Positions 9,189 through 18,402 of a DNA stretch of 64,000 bases are shown here, piece by piece (position 1 is the first letter of the stretch; every line of letters begins with the position of its first letter). The translations under genes and the position numbers were made by a program. The notes beneath the pieces are model-generated. The model worked only from the letters and a program-made list of their open reading frames with translations, was not told where the DNA came from and did not search any database. The DNA comes from Bacteroidales bacterium UBA6192 (lineage in GTDB: Bacteria > Bacteroidota > Bacteroidia > Bacteroidales > F082): positions 4,838-68,837 of the forward strand of contig DITE01000056.1 of the NCBI GenBank assembly GCA_002422725.1. Reading direction: 5' to 3'.

Positions 9189-10742
9189 TTACATGTAGAA
9201 ATAATATTTTGAAGGCGGAACAACTCCTTCATTTAAGTACTGTATGATTTCTCCAACACGCTGAGCAAATTTTAAAGTAATCGGTAAACTATCATAGTAG
9301 TTGCAATTATTAAAATTCAATTTAGTGAGAGCCAATATTTCGCGACAAACATTTCTCAATGTTGTTTCACCATCAAAAATTTCAACACTAAGTCCTGATG
9401 GCATATGTACCCCCGGAAAAGTTTCAAAGTAAGGGATATATCCAGTTGTGTAAAGAACACTCCTAAAATCATCAAGAATAAAATTAGTTCCTCTTAAAAC
9501 AGGGTATCTTCCTACAGTTCTGTAGAGATTGATTTTTGAATTTTTAATTGTAACCAAATCAGAGTTAACTTCTGTTCCTAATTCTTCTTTCATTCCTTCT
9601 TTAAATCCTTCTATCTCAGCATAATCTCTATTGGTAAAGGCATCCCAAAAGTCGGTTGTTTTGTAAATTACAACCCTTTTGGGAATGTGGTTATTCGTTC
9701 TTTGGTACTGTTTGAGTACGGAAATTATTAATTCCCTCGCATATTCATATCTCAAATGTGGTGCACTAACTTGAGTTTTTGATGAATCCCATTCAAACTG
9801 CTTTCCGATAAATACCAAGCCCTTTCCTTCTCTATTAAATGCCTGTGCAATACTTGATCTTAACAAATCATTTTTCTCATTGATAACCTTATGAAAGCTA
9901 ATCCCGACAAAACAGGTATCCTTATCAATATCAGTTAAGGCCCAAGGAACACAATTTGCAGTTTTATAATACTGAGCCACAGAAAAATTCCATGCAATCA
10001 TTGAAAAATCTTGCATCTGTTTTTTTGCTCCCCTGATTGTATCTTCTAAAACTATTTGGACTGGAATTTGTGTCTCTCCAACTGTCATTAAGGTGGCCTT
10101 CAATTTTCTACGCATATTAATGTGTTGGTTTCCGAATGGAATTGAGGCAAGTTTTTTAAACACATCACTTGGAATAATTAAAAAGCAGATGTCTGGTTTT
10201 GTAATGAAAGTATCTATCAATTTGTTATAAGCTTCAACATAAATTGCTATAATTCCTTCAAGTTTCTCTAACTTCTTTTCTTTGGCAGTCATTATACCTT
10301 CAAGTTCTGCTGCTTTTATCGCTACATTATTTGTAACATCATTTTGAAATTCACAATTAAACATTGTGTTTTTATTAAAGCCAGGGAAATCAGGATTCAA
10401 TTTTTTATTAACAGAAAACGTTTCGTTCACCACTTCTATTGATTTCAATTGTTCCCTATCAAATAGGCTAAGCACTTCACCTTCTTCAATTTGTGCTTCA
10501 TCAATAACTGCAACTTCTGATTTCGTGGCTTCAATACGGTTTCCAATTTTATCAACCCAATCTTTTAAATCTTGGATGTGCTGATTCGTTCCGATAATAG
10601 CATAGTTTATTTCTGAGCGATGTGTGTGATTAGATTGGGAATAAAAGCCAGCAACACTAATGCCTTGTTTGGGATCATCGCAAATGAAATTATTTGCGAA
10701 TTCTATTTTTGGTTCGGGTAATAGTTCAATCTTCATCGTCAT
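9189..10742 (-). CDS. Short prokaryotic Argonaute (MID-PIWI), catalytically inactive type
   Basis: 517 residues, the usual size of short pAgo proteins lacking N and PAZ domains. The region at about 245-270 (WNFSVAQYYKTANCVPWAL) corresponds to the conserved end of MID/start of PIWI. FVGISF at 278-283 is the first PIWI strand, with Ser282 where active enzymes have Asp, so slicing is not expected. The C-terminal SLPITLKFAQRVGEII at 485-500 and an aromatic tail are typical of PIWI. In the family it binds a guide RNA, recognises invader DNA and activates its partner nuclease. It overlaps the DREN-APAZ gene by 17 bases. Assignment by pattern, fairly sure. Confidence 0.87.
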   Translation of the reverse strand: MTMKIELLPEPKIEFANNFICDDPKQGISVAGFYSQSNHTHRSEINYAIIGTNQHIQDLKDWVDKIGNRIEATKSEVAVIDEAQIEEGEVLSLFDREQLKSIEVVNETFSVNKKLNPDFPGFNKNTMFNCEFQNDVTNNVAIKAAELEGIMTAKEKKLEKLEGIIAIYVEAYNKLIDTFITKPDICFLIIPSDVFKKLASIPFGNQHINMRRKLKATLMTVGETQIPVQIVLEDTIRGAKKQMQDFSMIAWNFSVAQYYKTANCVPWALTDIDKDTCFVGISFHKVINEKNDLLRSSIAQAFNREGKGLVFIGKQFEWDSSKTQVSAPHLRYEYARELIISVLKQYQRTNNHIPKRVVIYKTTDFWDAFTNRDYAEIEGFKEGMKEELGTEVNSDLVTIKNSKINLYRTVGRYPVLRGTNFILDDFRSVLYTTGYIPYFETFPGVHMPSGLSVEIFDGETTLRNVCREILALTKLNFNNCNYYDSLPITLKFAQRVGEIIQYLNEGVVPPSKYYFYM

Positions 10743-12075
10743 GAAATAATTCTAATAATGCATTTTCTTCTGTTTCAAAATCTTCTTCAAAATATCCAGT
10801 GTCAAGAGGGATACCGTATGGAACAACTAATGAAATATATTTTGACAACACAATAGTTGAGTTATCAAAGTTTGTAATGGATATGATTCCTGTACCTGCT
10901 GATAGAAACTGAAAAATAAAATGAATATGGTTGAGGCATTGAGAGTTGTGTTCTCTTGATGTAATGAAATTTGTTAATTGGGTAATTTTCTTTTTGTTCT
11001 CTAAAACAGTTTTTCTGTCTGATGTGAATAATAATTTTGGATTGAAAATGATAAACAATCCTTCGTCATTAAATATATAGTTTGTTGCAAAACCAAAATG
11101 ACGAAAAAATTCTGTTACGATATATTTTTTATAAATGACCACCTTCCGTTCCATTCTCCTTTTGTGCCTTGTTAAATAAGGCACTTCCCGTTCATTTGAT
11201 TCTTTTCTCAGGGAAAAGTAATACCTGTTGTATTGCCTATTAAAATAAACACCTTTGCTACCCGCAAAATCCTTAAACACTTTATTCAAGAGCTCTATTG
11301 AATATAAGTATGTAGTGGGATTTTTAATAAATGTCTTAAATGGAATGCTTTCAACCTTAGTCGTCTTGTTTCTTATTGTCAACTTCTTGAAGTCAGGAAA
11401 GATTTCGGGCCTTATAAAAGAAAATATTTTACCTTCTTTAATTATGAATGGTGGAAAAAACTGTCGTTCAAGCTTCTTGTATACAGTTTCAGCTTTCATA
11501 ATTTTTGTATCGTATTGGTATATGAAAGTTGGAAGTTTTGAAAACTTAAAAATGTTAGTTGATATGGTTTCTTGTGTATTGTAATTGATTCTCGTTTTAA
11601 ATGCAGCAGAAAATTTCTGCGTAAAACTATTATCGCCACTTACAAGTTTATTTAGCTCTTTGCCAAATGTGATTGCCTGATATGACTTTGAAGTAATAAT
11701 ATCTTTGTTTTCAATTTTTTTTCCATACAAAATTTCTTTTTCAGCATCAAAGATTATCAGGATAACACTTAATGAATGTTTATTCCAATAGTCAATATCT
11801 TCAGGTCGTGCGTGAAAGTCAAATGACGTATCACTTTCGTTCTTGATATAGCTTCCTGTCTCGGTGGCTTTAATTTGAATCTTAATTATTTCACCTGTCG
11901 GCTCTGTTTTTCCGTTTGCATTTTTTGCTGCAAGCTCAACTTCACCATCAATTCCAAAATCATTTATGTTTTCAGGTCGCCAAAGCATGTAAGGATTATG
12001 ACGATTACAGTAATCGGCAAAAGCATTAACACCACGCTCAGCAATGATATGTGAGTCCTGAATTGTTTTACTCAT
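10726..12075 (-). CDS. DUF4365 (DREN) nuclease - APAZ fusion, effector partner of the short Argonaute (SPARDA-like)
   Basis: 449 residues. The N-terminal about 150 residues match DUF4365, a PD-(D/E)XK-type nuclease: Glu13-Arg-Gly, Asp43 in DFGIDGEVE, and Gln67-x-Lys69 in IKIQIKAT. The remaining about 300 residues fit an APAZ module (N/PAZ-like domain found only with short Argonautes) by position, length and partnership. DUF4365-APAZ plus short pAgo is the known SPARDA arrangement, in which guide-directed recognition of plasmid or phage DNA unleashes nonspecific DNA/RNA cleavage and abortive infection. The gene starts inside the hsdR stop (ATGA overlap) and overlaps the pAgo gene by 17 bases. 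Confidence 0.82.
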   Translation of the reverse strand: MSKTIQDSHIIAERGVNAFADYCNRHNPYMLWRPENINDFGIDGEVELAAKNANGKTEPTGEIIKIQIKATETGSYIKNESDTSFDFHARPEDIDYWNKHSLSVILIIFDAEKEILYGKKIENKDIITSKSYQAITFGKELNKLVSGDNSFTQKFSAAFKTRINYNTQETISTNIFKFSKLPTFIYQYDTKIMKAETVYKKLERQFFPPFIIKEGKIFSFIRPEIFPDFKKLTIRNKTTKVESIPFKTFIKNPTTYLYSIELLNKVFKDFAGSKGVYFNRQYNRYYFSLRKESNEREVPYLTRHKRRMERKVVIYKKYIVTEFFRHFGFATNYIFNDEGLFIIFNPKLLFTSDRKTVLENKKKITQLTNFITSREHNSQCLNHIHFIFQFLSAGTGIISITNFDNSTIVLSKYISLVVPYGIPLDTGYFEEDFETEENALLELFHDDED

Positions 12076-14858
12076 GCTGCTAACGCTTCGTTTAACTCAT
12101 TAATGATATTATTCATATTTTCGCCAAACAATTGCCACATTTTTCCTTTTCCGCCTTTTGCATCAAAAGGAGTGTAGTCTAAATCTTCTGCATCTATATG
12201 TATGCTTGTTGCTATGTGGTCTTTTATCATTCTAAGCCATTGCATTTGTTCTTCGGTAAAGCGGTTGTGTTGTCCGGCATTTTTCTTCAGAATCCAGTCA
12301 CGGAAGTTCAAATCTACTTGGTTTGAATAATCAATCAGCACTGAATCAATGCCTGAAATTCTGCGAAGCAATGAGACCAATGCAATCAATTCAGATTTTG
12401 GACTTCCTGTTGCTTTTTCTAATTGCTCATAAGCCCGCCAAACCAGCATTGGCGCAAGCAAGGGTCTTTCAAATTTCAACTTATCCAATACTTCCTGAAT
12501 CATCTTATAAGTGATTTCCCGTCTGCGAAATGGTTGCGAATAAAAAATCTGCAAAGCAGTGATTTCATTTTTATGTTGTTCAATCCAAGTTTTAAAATTA
12601 GAGATTAAATTTTCTGCCCTTATTGAAATCTCAGTTGCTGCACCTTTACTTATAAGTGTATCGGGGTTTGTTATGTCAATCGCTTGTTCGTGTATTCTGC
12701 GAACATTGTCAACGTAGTTGCTCAATTCTCCTGTAAAAACCTCTCCTGCCTTATCTTTCAACTCATCATGCAGTTTGTTGAACGCTTCCTCTCTTAATTT
12801 GAGTGACTCTCCAGCAAATTCGATTTCAACTTTCGTTCTTAAATCATCAATTACATCAGGATTGTAAGCATTTAGCAATTCTTTCACCACTTGATTCAAG
12901 CTTTTTCCATTCGCCATTTCACTGAACTTCTGCTTTTCCAATTCAGAAATTTGTTTTTCTAATCGTGATAATCGATTCGCCAACGATGTGAACAAATCTT
13001 CATCGCGATTTCCAACGGTCACTGCATTTAATAAATCCTTGAGTGGGACACCTGGCTTTTTCTCTAATGGTCTGCTGTCAGATTTACAGCTTTTTGTAAC
13101 GCCCACTGCATCAACAATTACAAAATGGTCTTTTGTATATTTTGCTGTTGGTGTTACTTTTCGTAAATCATCTAATGAAATTATTCTTGTCCCTCTTCCT
13201 TTCATTTGCTCAAAATAATTTCTGCTCCGGACATCTCGCATAAAGAGCAAACATTCCAAGGGTTTTACATCTGTACCTGTTGCAATCATATCAACAGTTA
13301 CAGCAATTCTTGGATAATAATCATTGCGGAATTGAGCCAATACAGATTTCGGGTCTTCATCTGAATTTTTGTAAGTTATCTTTTTGCAGAAACTATTCCC
13401 CTCACCAAATTCTTCACGAACAATGTTGATGATATCGTCAGCATGTGAATCTGTTTTGGCAAATATTAATGTTTTAGGAGGTTCAAAAATCCCATATTCA
13501 TCAAAACGTTTTTCATTTTTGAAAATGTCAGGCAACATTTCTTTAAAAGTTTGGATAATAAGCCTGATTTGATTTGGATTTACAACATGGTTGTCCAATT
13601 GATTTTTTCCGTAGGTTTCATTCTCGTCCTGCATCTCCCAACGTTTTTTGCGTGAGAGTTTTTCTCTGCGTTCTATATATTGACCTTTCTCTATGGTTGC
13701 ACCCTTTTGGGTAATTTCTGTTTCAATCAAGTAGACATCGTGCCCAACATTTACACCATCAGTAATAGCCTGTTCATGATTATATTCGCTTACAATATTC
13801 TGATTAAAGTAACCGTAGGTTCTATTGTCGGGTGTTGCAGTTAAACCAATTTGAAACGAATCGAAATAATCCAAAACTTGCATCCATAAATTATAAATAC
13901 TTCTGTGACATTCATCGATTACAACCAAATCAAAAAATTCGATTGGTAGTTTTTCATTATAAATTACCGGCAAAGGTTCTTTCGGTTGCCATCGTTCATT
14001 TGGGTTTTCTTCCTCCGCTGCTTCGTCTAATTCAGCACCCTTAAGAATGGAATATAGTCGTTGAATTGTACTGATATAAACATGATTGTCAGCCGGGACA
14101 TAACTTGATTTCAAACGGTGAACCCCATAAATAGTTGTAAATAATCTATTGTCGTCAATAGGGAGGTATGACATAAATTCCTGTTCAGCTTGTTCTCCTA
14201 GATTTTTAGTGTCAACTAAAAACAAAATGCGCTTTGCTTCTGTAAATTTGAGTAAACGGTAAATAAAAGTGACAGCAGTATAAGTTTTCCCAGCGCCAGT
14301 AGCCATTTGAATCAATGCCTTTGGCCTATACTCTTTAAAAGATTTATCAAGTTTGTTAATAGCAATTATCTGACATTCACGAAGTCCTTCTGTTGGTAGT
14401 ATCGGCAAATTATTCAAACTATCGCGGAATGATTTTTCTTTTTTCAGCCATGACCGAAAAGTTTCCGGTCTGTGAAAAGTAAAAACAGGTCTTGAACGAG
14501 GTTTTGGGTCACGAAAGTCCGTAAATCGTGTTATATCCCCAGTGCTTTCATACACAAAAGGCAGAGGGTCGTTGTTAAGATATTTTAATTTGCTTGTTGC
14601 ATATTCTTCTGATTGTGTTTCGTGAACTGTCAGCCGGACTCCTTCTTCTTCTCGTTTCGCTTCAATAACTCCAACAGGTTTTTTATCAACAAACATTACA
14701 TAATCAGTCTCCTTCCCGCCTTGAGTCAAATAATAACGAACTACAATACCAAAGCCTGCATTCAGGTTTAATTTGTTTTTGTCTTGTATAACCCAGCCGC
14801 AAGCAATCAATTGCTTGTCAATAATATCTCTTGCTCTTTGTTCCGGGTCTTGATTCAT
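12072..14858 (-). CDS. hsdR: Type I restriction endonuclease subunit R
   Basis: 928 residues. The N-terminal nuclease domain shows Asp52 and the Glu66-Ala-Lys68 element (PD-(D/E)XK). The SF2 motor has Walker A ATGAGKT at 186-192, DECH at 315-318, and an SF2 motif VI-like MKGRGTRI segment further on. A helical C-terminal domain binds the M/S core. It translocates DNA and cuts unmethylated DNA away from the site. It is the first gene of the operon, so the SPARDA pair, specificity, accessory and methylase genes are all expected on its transcript. The four-base overlap with the DREN-APAZ gene implies coupled translation. Confidence 0.93.
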   Translation of the reverse strand: MNQDPEQRARDIIDKQLIACGWVIQDKNKLNLNAGFGIVVRYYLTQGGKETDYVMFVDKKPVGVIEAKREEEGVRLTVHETQSEEYATSKLKYLNNDPLPFVYESTGDITRFTDFRDPKPRSRPVFTFHRPETFRSWLKKEKSFRDSLNNLPILPTEGLRECQIIAINKLDKSFKEYRPKALIQMATGAGKTYTAVTFIYRLLKFTEAKRILFLVDTKNLGEQAEQEFMSYLPIDDNRLFTTIYGVHRLKSSYVPADNHVYISTIQRLYSILKGAELDEAAEEENPNERWQPKEPLPVIYNEKLPIEFFDLVVIDECHRSIYNLWMQVLDYFDSFQIGLTATPDNRTYGYFNQNIVSEYNHEQAITDGVNVGHDVYLIETEITQKGATIEKGQYIERREKLSRKKRWEMQDENETYGKNQLDNHVVNPNQIRLIIQTFKEMLPDIFKNEKRFDEYGIFEPPKTLIFAKTDSHADDIINIVREEFGEGNSFCKKITYKNSDEDPKSVLAQFRNDYYPRIAVTVDMIATGTDVKPLECLLFMRDVRSRNYFEQMKGRGTRIISLDDLRKVTPTAKYTKDHFVIVDAVGVTKSCKSDSRPLEKKPGVPLKDLLNAVTVGNRDEDLFTSLANRLSRLEKQISELEKQKFSEMANGKSLNQVVKELLNAYNPDVIDDLRTKVEIEFAGESLKLREEAFNKLHDELKDKAGEVFTGELSNYVDNVRRIHEQAIDITNPDTLISKGAATEISIRAENLISNFKTWIEQHKNEITALQIFYSQPFRRREITYKMIQEVLDKLKFERPLLAPMLVWRAYEQLEKATGSPKSELIALVSLLRRISGIDSVLIDYSNQVDLNFRDWILKKNAGQHNRFTEEQMQWLRMIKDHIATSIHIDAEDLDYTPFDAKGGKGKMWQLFGENMNNIINELNEALAA

Positions 14859-14874
14859 TATTTTTAACGATTTT

Positions 14875-14882
14875 CAAAAATA
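14875..14882 (-). promoter_or_regulatory. Putative -7 box of the RM/SPARDA operon
   Basis: On the minus strand this reads TATTTTTG, a match to TAnnTTTG, ending 16 bases before the hsdR ATG. That implies a very short leader. No second start or -33 box is clear. If it is right, one promoter drives both the restriction and the Argonaute genes. Confidence 0.35.
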
Positions 14883-15146
14883 CAAGTTTATTATCTATTT
14901 CGCACATTGAATGAAGGTAAAAATAATTCATTAACTAAGCTTTGGTTTTAGCGTTGGCTATATAAGCCGCGACAATAGCAGCTGTAACTTTTGTGCGTTG
15001 ACAATTTCCTTACTTTATCTTTTGTCAAAATTCAGTAAAAATTTCATTGTCATTGTGAAGTTGTTTTTTCTTGAGGCTTGCTTTTAACTGTTGAGACTAT
15101 TACAAATGTCAGATTATTCGCTTTACTAATGAAACCGTTTCCCTAA

Positions 15147-15195
15147 GTTGTGTAGTGCTTTTCTGTCCAAATACACGAAAGTTGAAGCGGGCTAT
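15147..15195 (+). repeat. Short intergenic repeat, copy 1
   Basis: Begins GTTGTGTAGTGC and ends TACACGAAAGTTGAAGCGGG + CTA. It is matched by copy 2 at 17047-17099 in the same orientation. Together they bracket the AAA-DUF4435 gene. Confidence 0.6.
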
Positions 15196-15240
15196 GTCAT
15201 ATGAAAAGCCAAATGAACCGGCAAATATCTATTCTACGTA

Positions 15241-16998
15241 TTAATTTGCATTTATTTTTATATTGTCAAATAAAATTAATAAATCAATATCCAAATCGCA
15301 TTTTTTCATATTTTGGCATATTTGAGTATAAGTCAAAGAAATTTTATAATATGATTGTAAATAATTGTTCAAAGTTGAAATAAACTCCTTACCAGGAATC
15401 ACTTTCATACGGAAATTTAAATCTTTCCAATCAATATCAAATTGGATTTGTTCATTTTTAATTACTGTTGCTAAATCAAATCCATCTCTATATGAAAATT
15501 TATACTTATGAGCAGCTAATTGAGACGAAACATCAGTCTTATAGTCCTCTGAAACCGTAAGCAATAAATTTTCTGTTTCTTGGATTGACAAGTCATTAAT
15601 TATATCAGAGCTAAAGTTATTCCGTTTTCTAATACAAGAATTGATAGCCTTTTGAATTGGAATCACAGCTAAAAGGTAGTTTTCAATTTCTTTTCTCTTC
15701 AAAACATGCACATATGAAGCATCCTTAGTTAACCTTTCAATAAATGCCATAATTTCGTCTTCACATCGATAATCCTTGTCAAAGAGAGCCATTATCTTTA
15801 CTTCTTCACTTATTATTTTTGAAAAAGTCCAATTTGTACCACTAACCCGTTCGTTCTGAGAAAATCCTTCAATTGGTATAACGGTTAAATTATTATTTTC
15901 AAATAAACCAGCTTCGTCACCAACTGTTGCAAGTTTTGATAATAATTTGATGTCCTTACCTTCAACAAATAATATTCTTTTCCCTCGTGCAAGTCGGGTT
16001 AAATTTATATTTTGATTTGAACCAATTAAATCTGTTGCTGTCTGAAGACCTGCAATATCACTTAATCTTTTTGCACTTTTGTAAGACCGGTCTATTACCA
16101 AAACTTCATTAGGTTCTGCTTCGTTAATCATTTCAGCAGAATGAGTAGCCAGCATGATAATTGCATTTGTTTCACGAAGTATCTTCAAAATTTTGTGTTG
16201 TAAATCTGGATGCAGATATATCTCGGGTTCATCAATGACAATAATGTCTGCATTTTTATTTTTAATAATATGAGTTAATAACTGTAACCATACTTGAAAT
16301 CCAAAACCTGACCAACAAATTTCTCTATCCATTCTATTTTCTTGAAAAAACATACTCAAACGCCTAGAGAATTTATCTATTTGTTCAGGTTTTAAAATTG
16401 ACATTCCACTCCAACTTGATTCAACTTTAGCTCTAAATTCTTCAAAATTTTCTGGGTATTGGAACCAAATATTCCTAAATAATCTTGATGCCCTTCGACT
16501 TCCTGACCAACGATTTAAATACTGGTTTTCGACAATGTTTTCTTCAATTTCAAAAGGTGCTAAAGTTGGAATAATGGCAAGGTTTATTTGAAATTCGTTT
16601 CGAAATGCAGAAGCAGTTTTTGGAATCACTCCATCAGTTTCAAAACTTAGGATCGCTTGAGTTTCTTTAAACAAATGAATAAACAGATACTTGTTGACAT
16701 CAAATCTGAATTTTAATACCGCAGGTTCATCTGATAAATCAGTTTGCACATTTTCTAATATTATTGGAATACTTGAGTTAGGAATTTCCCAACCAAAAGT
16801 ATATCTGCCATTTGGCAATAAAATATTTTGAGGTTTATATCGACTTGCATACCTATAGGCTCCTTCTAGAATCCGCAATGAGTCCAAGATTGTCGATTTG
16901 CCACTATTATTAATGCCAACTAATATATTAAATTCTTTCAAGGAAATCGAGAATTTCTTTAATACTTTAAAATTTTCAAAATAAATCGATGTTATCAT
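15241..16998 (-). CDS. AAA_15 ATPase fused to TOPRIM/DUF4435 (merged PARIS-like or OLD-like defence protein)
   Basis: 585 residues. An ABC/SMC-like ATPase occupies about 1-320: Walker A GINNSGKST at 28-36, an SGFGF signature-like loop near 230, Walker B IIVIDEPEIYLHP at 252-264, and His286 in LATHSAEM. A TOPRIM-like half follows: Glu346-Gly-Lys, then FDKD at 406-409. KRKEIENYLL at 434-443 is the hallmark I associate with DUF4435, the AriB effector of PARIS. PARIS also exists as a single merged chain, which this would fit; its trigger is anti-restriction proteins. Class-1 OLD nucleases are the alternative. Monocistronic. Confidence 0.68.
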   Translation of the reverse strand: MITSIYFENFKVLKKFSISLKEFNILVGINNSGKSTILDSLRILEGAYRYASRYKPQNILLPNGRYTFGWEIPNSSIPIILENVQTDLSDEPAVLKFRFDVNKYLFIHLFKETQAILSFETDGVIPKTASAFRNEFQINLAIIPTLAPFEIEENIVENQYLNRWSGSRRASRLFRNIWFQYPENFEEFRAKVESSWSGMSILKPEQIDKFSRRLSMFFQENRMDREICWSGFGFQVWLQLLTHIIKNKNADIIVIDEPEIYLHPDLQHKILKILRETNAIIMLATHSAEMINEAEPNEVLVIDRSYKSAKRLSDIAGLQTATDLIGSNQNINLTRLARGKRILFVEGKDIKLLSKLATVGDEAGLFENNNLTVIPIEGFSQNERVSGTNWTFSKIISEEVKIMALFDKDYRCEDEIMAFIERLTKDASYVHVLKRKEIENYLLAVIPIQKAINSCIRKRNNFSSDIINDLSIQETENLLLTVSEDYKTDVSSQLAAHKYKFSYRDGFDLATVIKNEQIQFDIDWKDLNFRMKVIPGKEFISTLNNYLQSYYKISLTYTQICQNMKKCDLDIDLLILFDNIKINAN

Positions 16999-17046
16999 GT
17001 AATTGGTTATTTATAAATTGCTAGTCAAAGTATGGCGGTATGAAAA

Positions 17047-17099
17047 GTTGCCTAATGCGGGCGATTTCCTATCATTATACACGAAGGTTAAGCGGGCTA
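17047..17099 (+). repeat. Short intergenic repeat, copy 2
   Basis: Begins GTTGCCTAATGC and ends TACACGAAGGTTAAGCGGGC + TA. It is the partner of the copy at 15147-15195, with differences mainly in the middle. The spacer 16999-17132 otherwise holds nothing recognisable. Confidence 0.6.
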
Positions 17100-17132
17100 C
17101 AACTTTTGGTTTTACTGCTATTTTCGCAATTA

Positions 17133-18242
17133 TTATACATCATTAACAGGCGCAATTTTGTCAAATTCAATCATTCTGAATCCAAATGAAGTACCATTAA
17201 AAATACCTATTTCTAATATTAATATATAATCATAATCTGGATTGTAATCCAATATCTCTAATATTTCAGAAAGTCTTTTTTCGTCAAGAAAACATCTGAT
17301 GGATTCTATGGTACTTATCCTTGTTAAACCTGAGAAACAAAACCATTTTATTTTACTTTGATAAGGATTTCGACTTAAATAAACTAGGGCATAATCTTTT
17401 TCTTTAGTATCAGTAGCTTGTTCATGAGTAAAATTAGTTTTGCAATAAACATTCCCATCTTTGACAATGCACCACTTGTTCTTAGTTTCACAAGAATCAA
17501 TCTTTTTAATATCATATTTTAATTGATTGCAAATCGCATATGTTTTCCTTACGTATTCGTTGCTTTTGGGGCCTCCTATAATTATTAAGTTAGTCGATAA
17601 TTGATTCTCAAATTTTTGTTCAATGCCAATTTCTATATTTTGATGGTTTATAATTTTTGCTCGAATTAACTCTAATGCTTTTAAATCTCCAATTGAGAAG
17701 TTAGATTTATCTTTACCTAGAAAAGCGGTAGTTGGGTTTTGTGTAAACTTCCAAAAAGAGTCAACAACTGATTTTGACTTTATAATATGTGTTATAGCTT
17801 TTTCAATTTCTACAACTAAATTATTGTCTAAATCATCTAAATTCTGATATGTGGCAATCCCCACGCCTGATTTGTCTGATGCAATATTACGAACCATACT
17901 AGAATGAGAGACATAAATAACAGTTTTACTGAGACCTAAGGCAAATCCAGCCTCATAAAAAACATTGGGATTGTTATCGCTAATTTCAAAAATACATATA
18001 TCTGAATCGCTAATTTGATTTCGAATTGACAAATTTATTATTTCTCCAACTTTTAGATGAAAATCTTGTGATTCTAATTTCAGAGAAGTGTTCTTCAATT
18101 CTGGTTTACTTTTCAGATTCTCATAAGCTTTTGTACAACATTCGTTTATTTTATAAACAAATGCTTCCTTATTATAAAATTCAGATTTAAATTGATATCC
18201 CGTGAATACTACAATCTGCTGTGGAAAATTATATACTATCAT
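17133..18242 (-). CDS. TIR/nucleoside-deoxyribosyltransferase-fold protein of the defence island
   Basis: 369 residues. The N-terminal about 150 residues look like a TIR or nucleoside-2-deoxyribosyltransferase Rossmann-like fold. The segment SDICIFEISDNNPNVFYEAG (79-98) has Glu97 where both families carry their catalytic Glu. A second domain (about 180-369) contains IIIGGPKSN at 220-228, a nucleotide-binding-like loop, and ends in a mixed alpha/beta stretch I do not recognise. NAD or nucleotide hydrolysis on phage infection is a reasonable inference from fold and position, not proven. It is not an APAZ protein, so not an Argonaute partner. AT-rich and monocistronic. Confidence 0.6.
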   Translation of the reverse strand: MIVYNFPQQIVVFTGYQFKSEFYNKEAFVYKINECCTKAYENLKSKPELKNTSLKLESQDFHLKVGEIINLSIRNQISDSDICIFEISDNNPNVFYEAGFALGLSKTVIYVSHSSMVRNIASDKSGVGIATYQNLDDLDNNLVVEIEKAITHIIKSKSVVDSFWKFTQNPTTAFLGKDKSNFSIGDLKALELIRAKIINHQNIEIGIEQKFENQLSTNLIIIGGPKSNEYVRKTYAICNQLKYDIKKIDSCETKNKWCIVKDGNVYCKTNFTHEQATDTKEKDYALVYLSRNPYQSKIKWFCFSGLTRISTIESIRCFLDEKRLSEILEILDYNPDYDYILILEIGIFNGTSFGFRMIEFDKIAPVNDV

Positions 18243-18402
18243 TTTATATCAGTTATCAAATGTCTACTAACCAGCTGCTAATCAATAGTTAAAGTTACGC
18301 TATTCCACTTTGCAAACAACTTTCCTACTCAATAAATAATTTATTACCTATCTGCTCACAAACGTTTACGAATACCCCAGACTAATCTTTCCAGCCGTAA
18401 AG

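Larger units (their letters stand above)
14859..15240. other. Intergenic spacer upstream of the hsdR operon
   Basis: This 382-base AT-rich spacer carries the operon promoter at its left end and one copy of a short repeat (15147-15195) that recurs at 17047-17099. No coding frame or RNA gene is recognised. Confidence 0.6.

Noticed and set aside
15147..17099. Integron attC sites
   Set aside because: I could not find paired RYYYAAC/GTTRRRY core sites at both ends, and no integrase is in the window; reported only as direct repeats.
17133..18242. TIR-type protein as the Argonaute partner (SPARTA-like)
   Set aside because: It has no APAZ-like region and is two genes away from the operon; the pAgo already has its overlapping DUF4365-APAZ partner.
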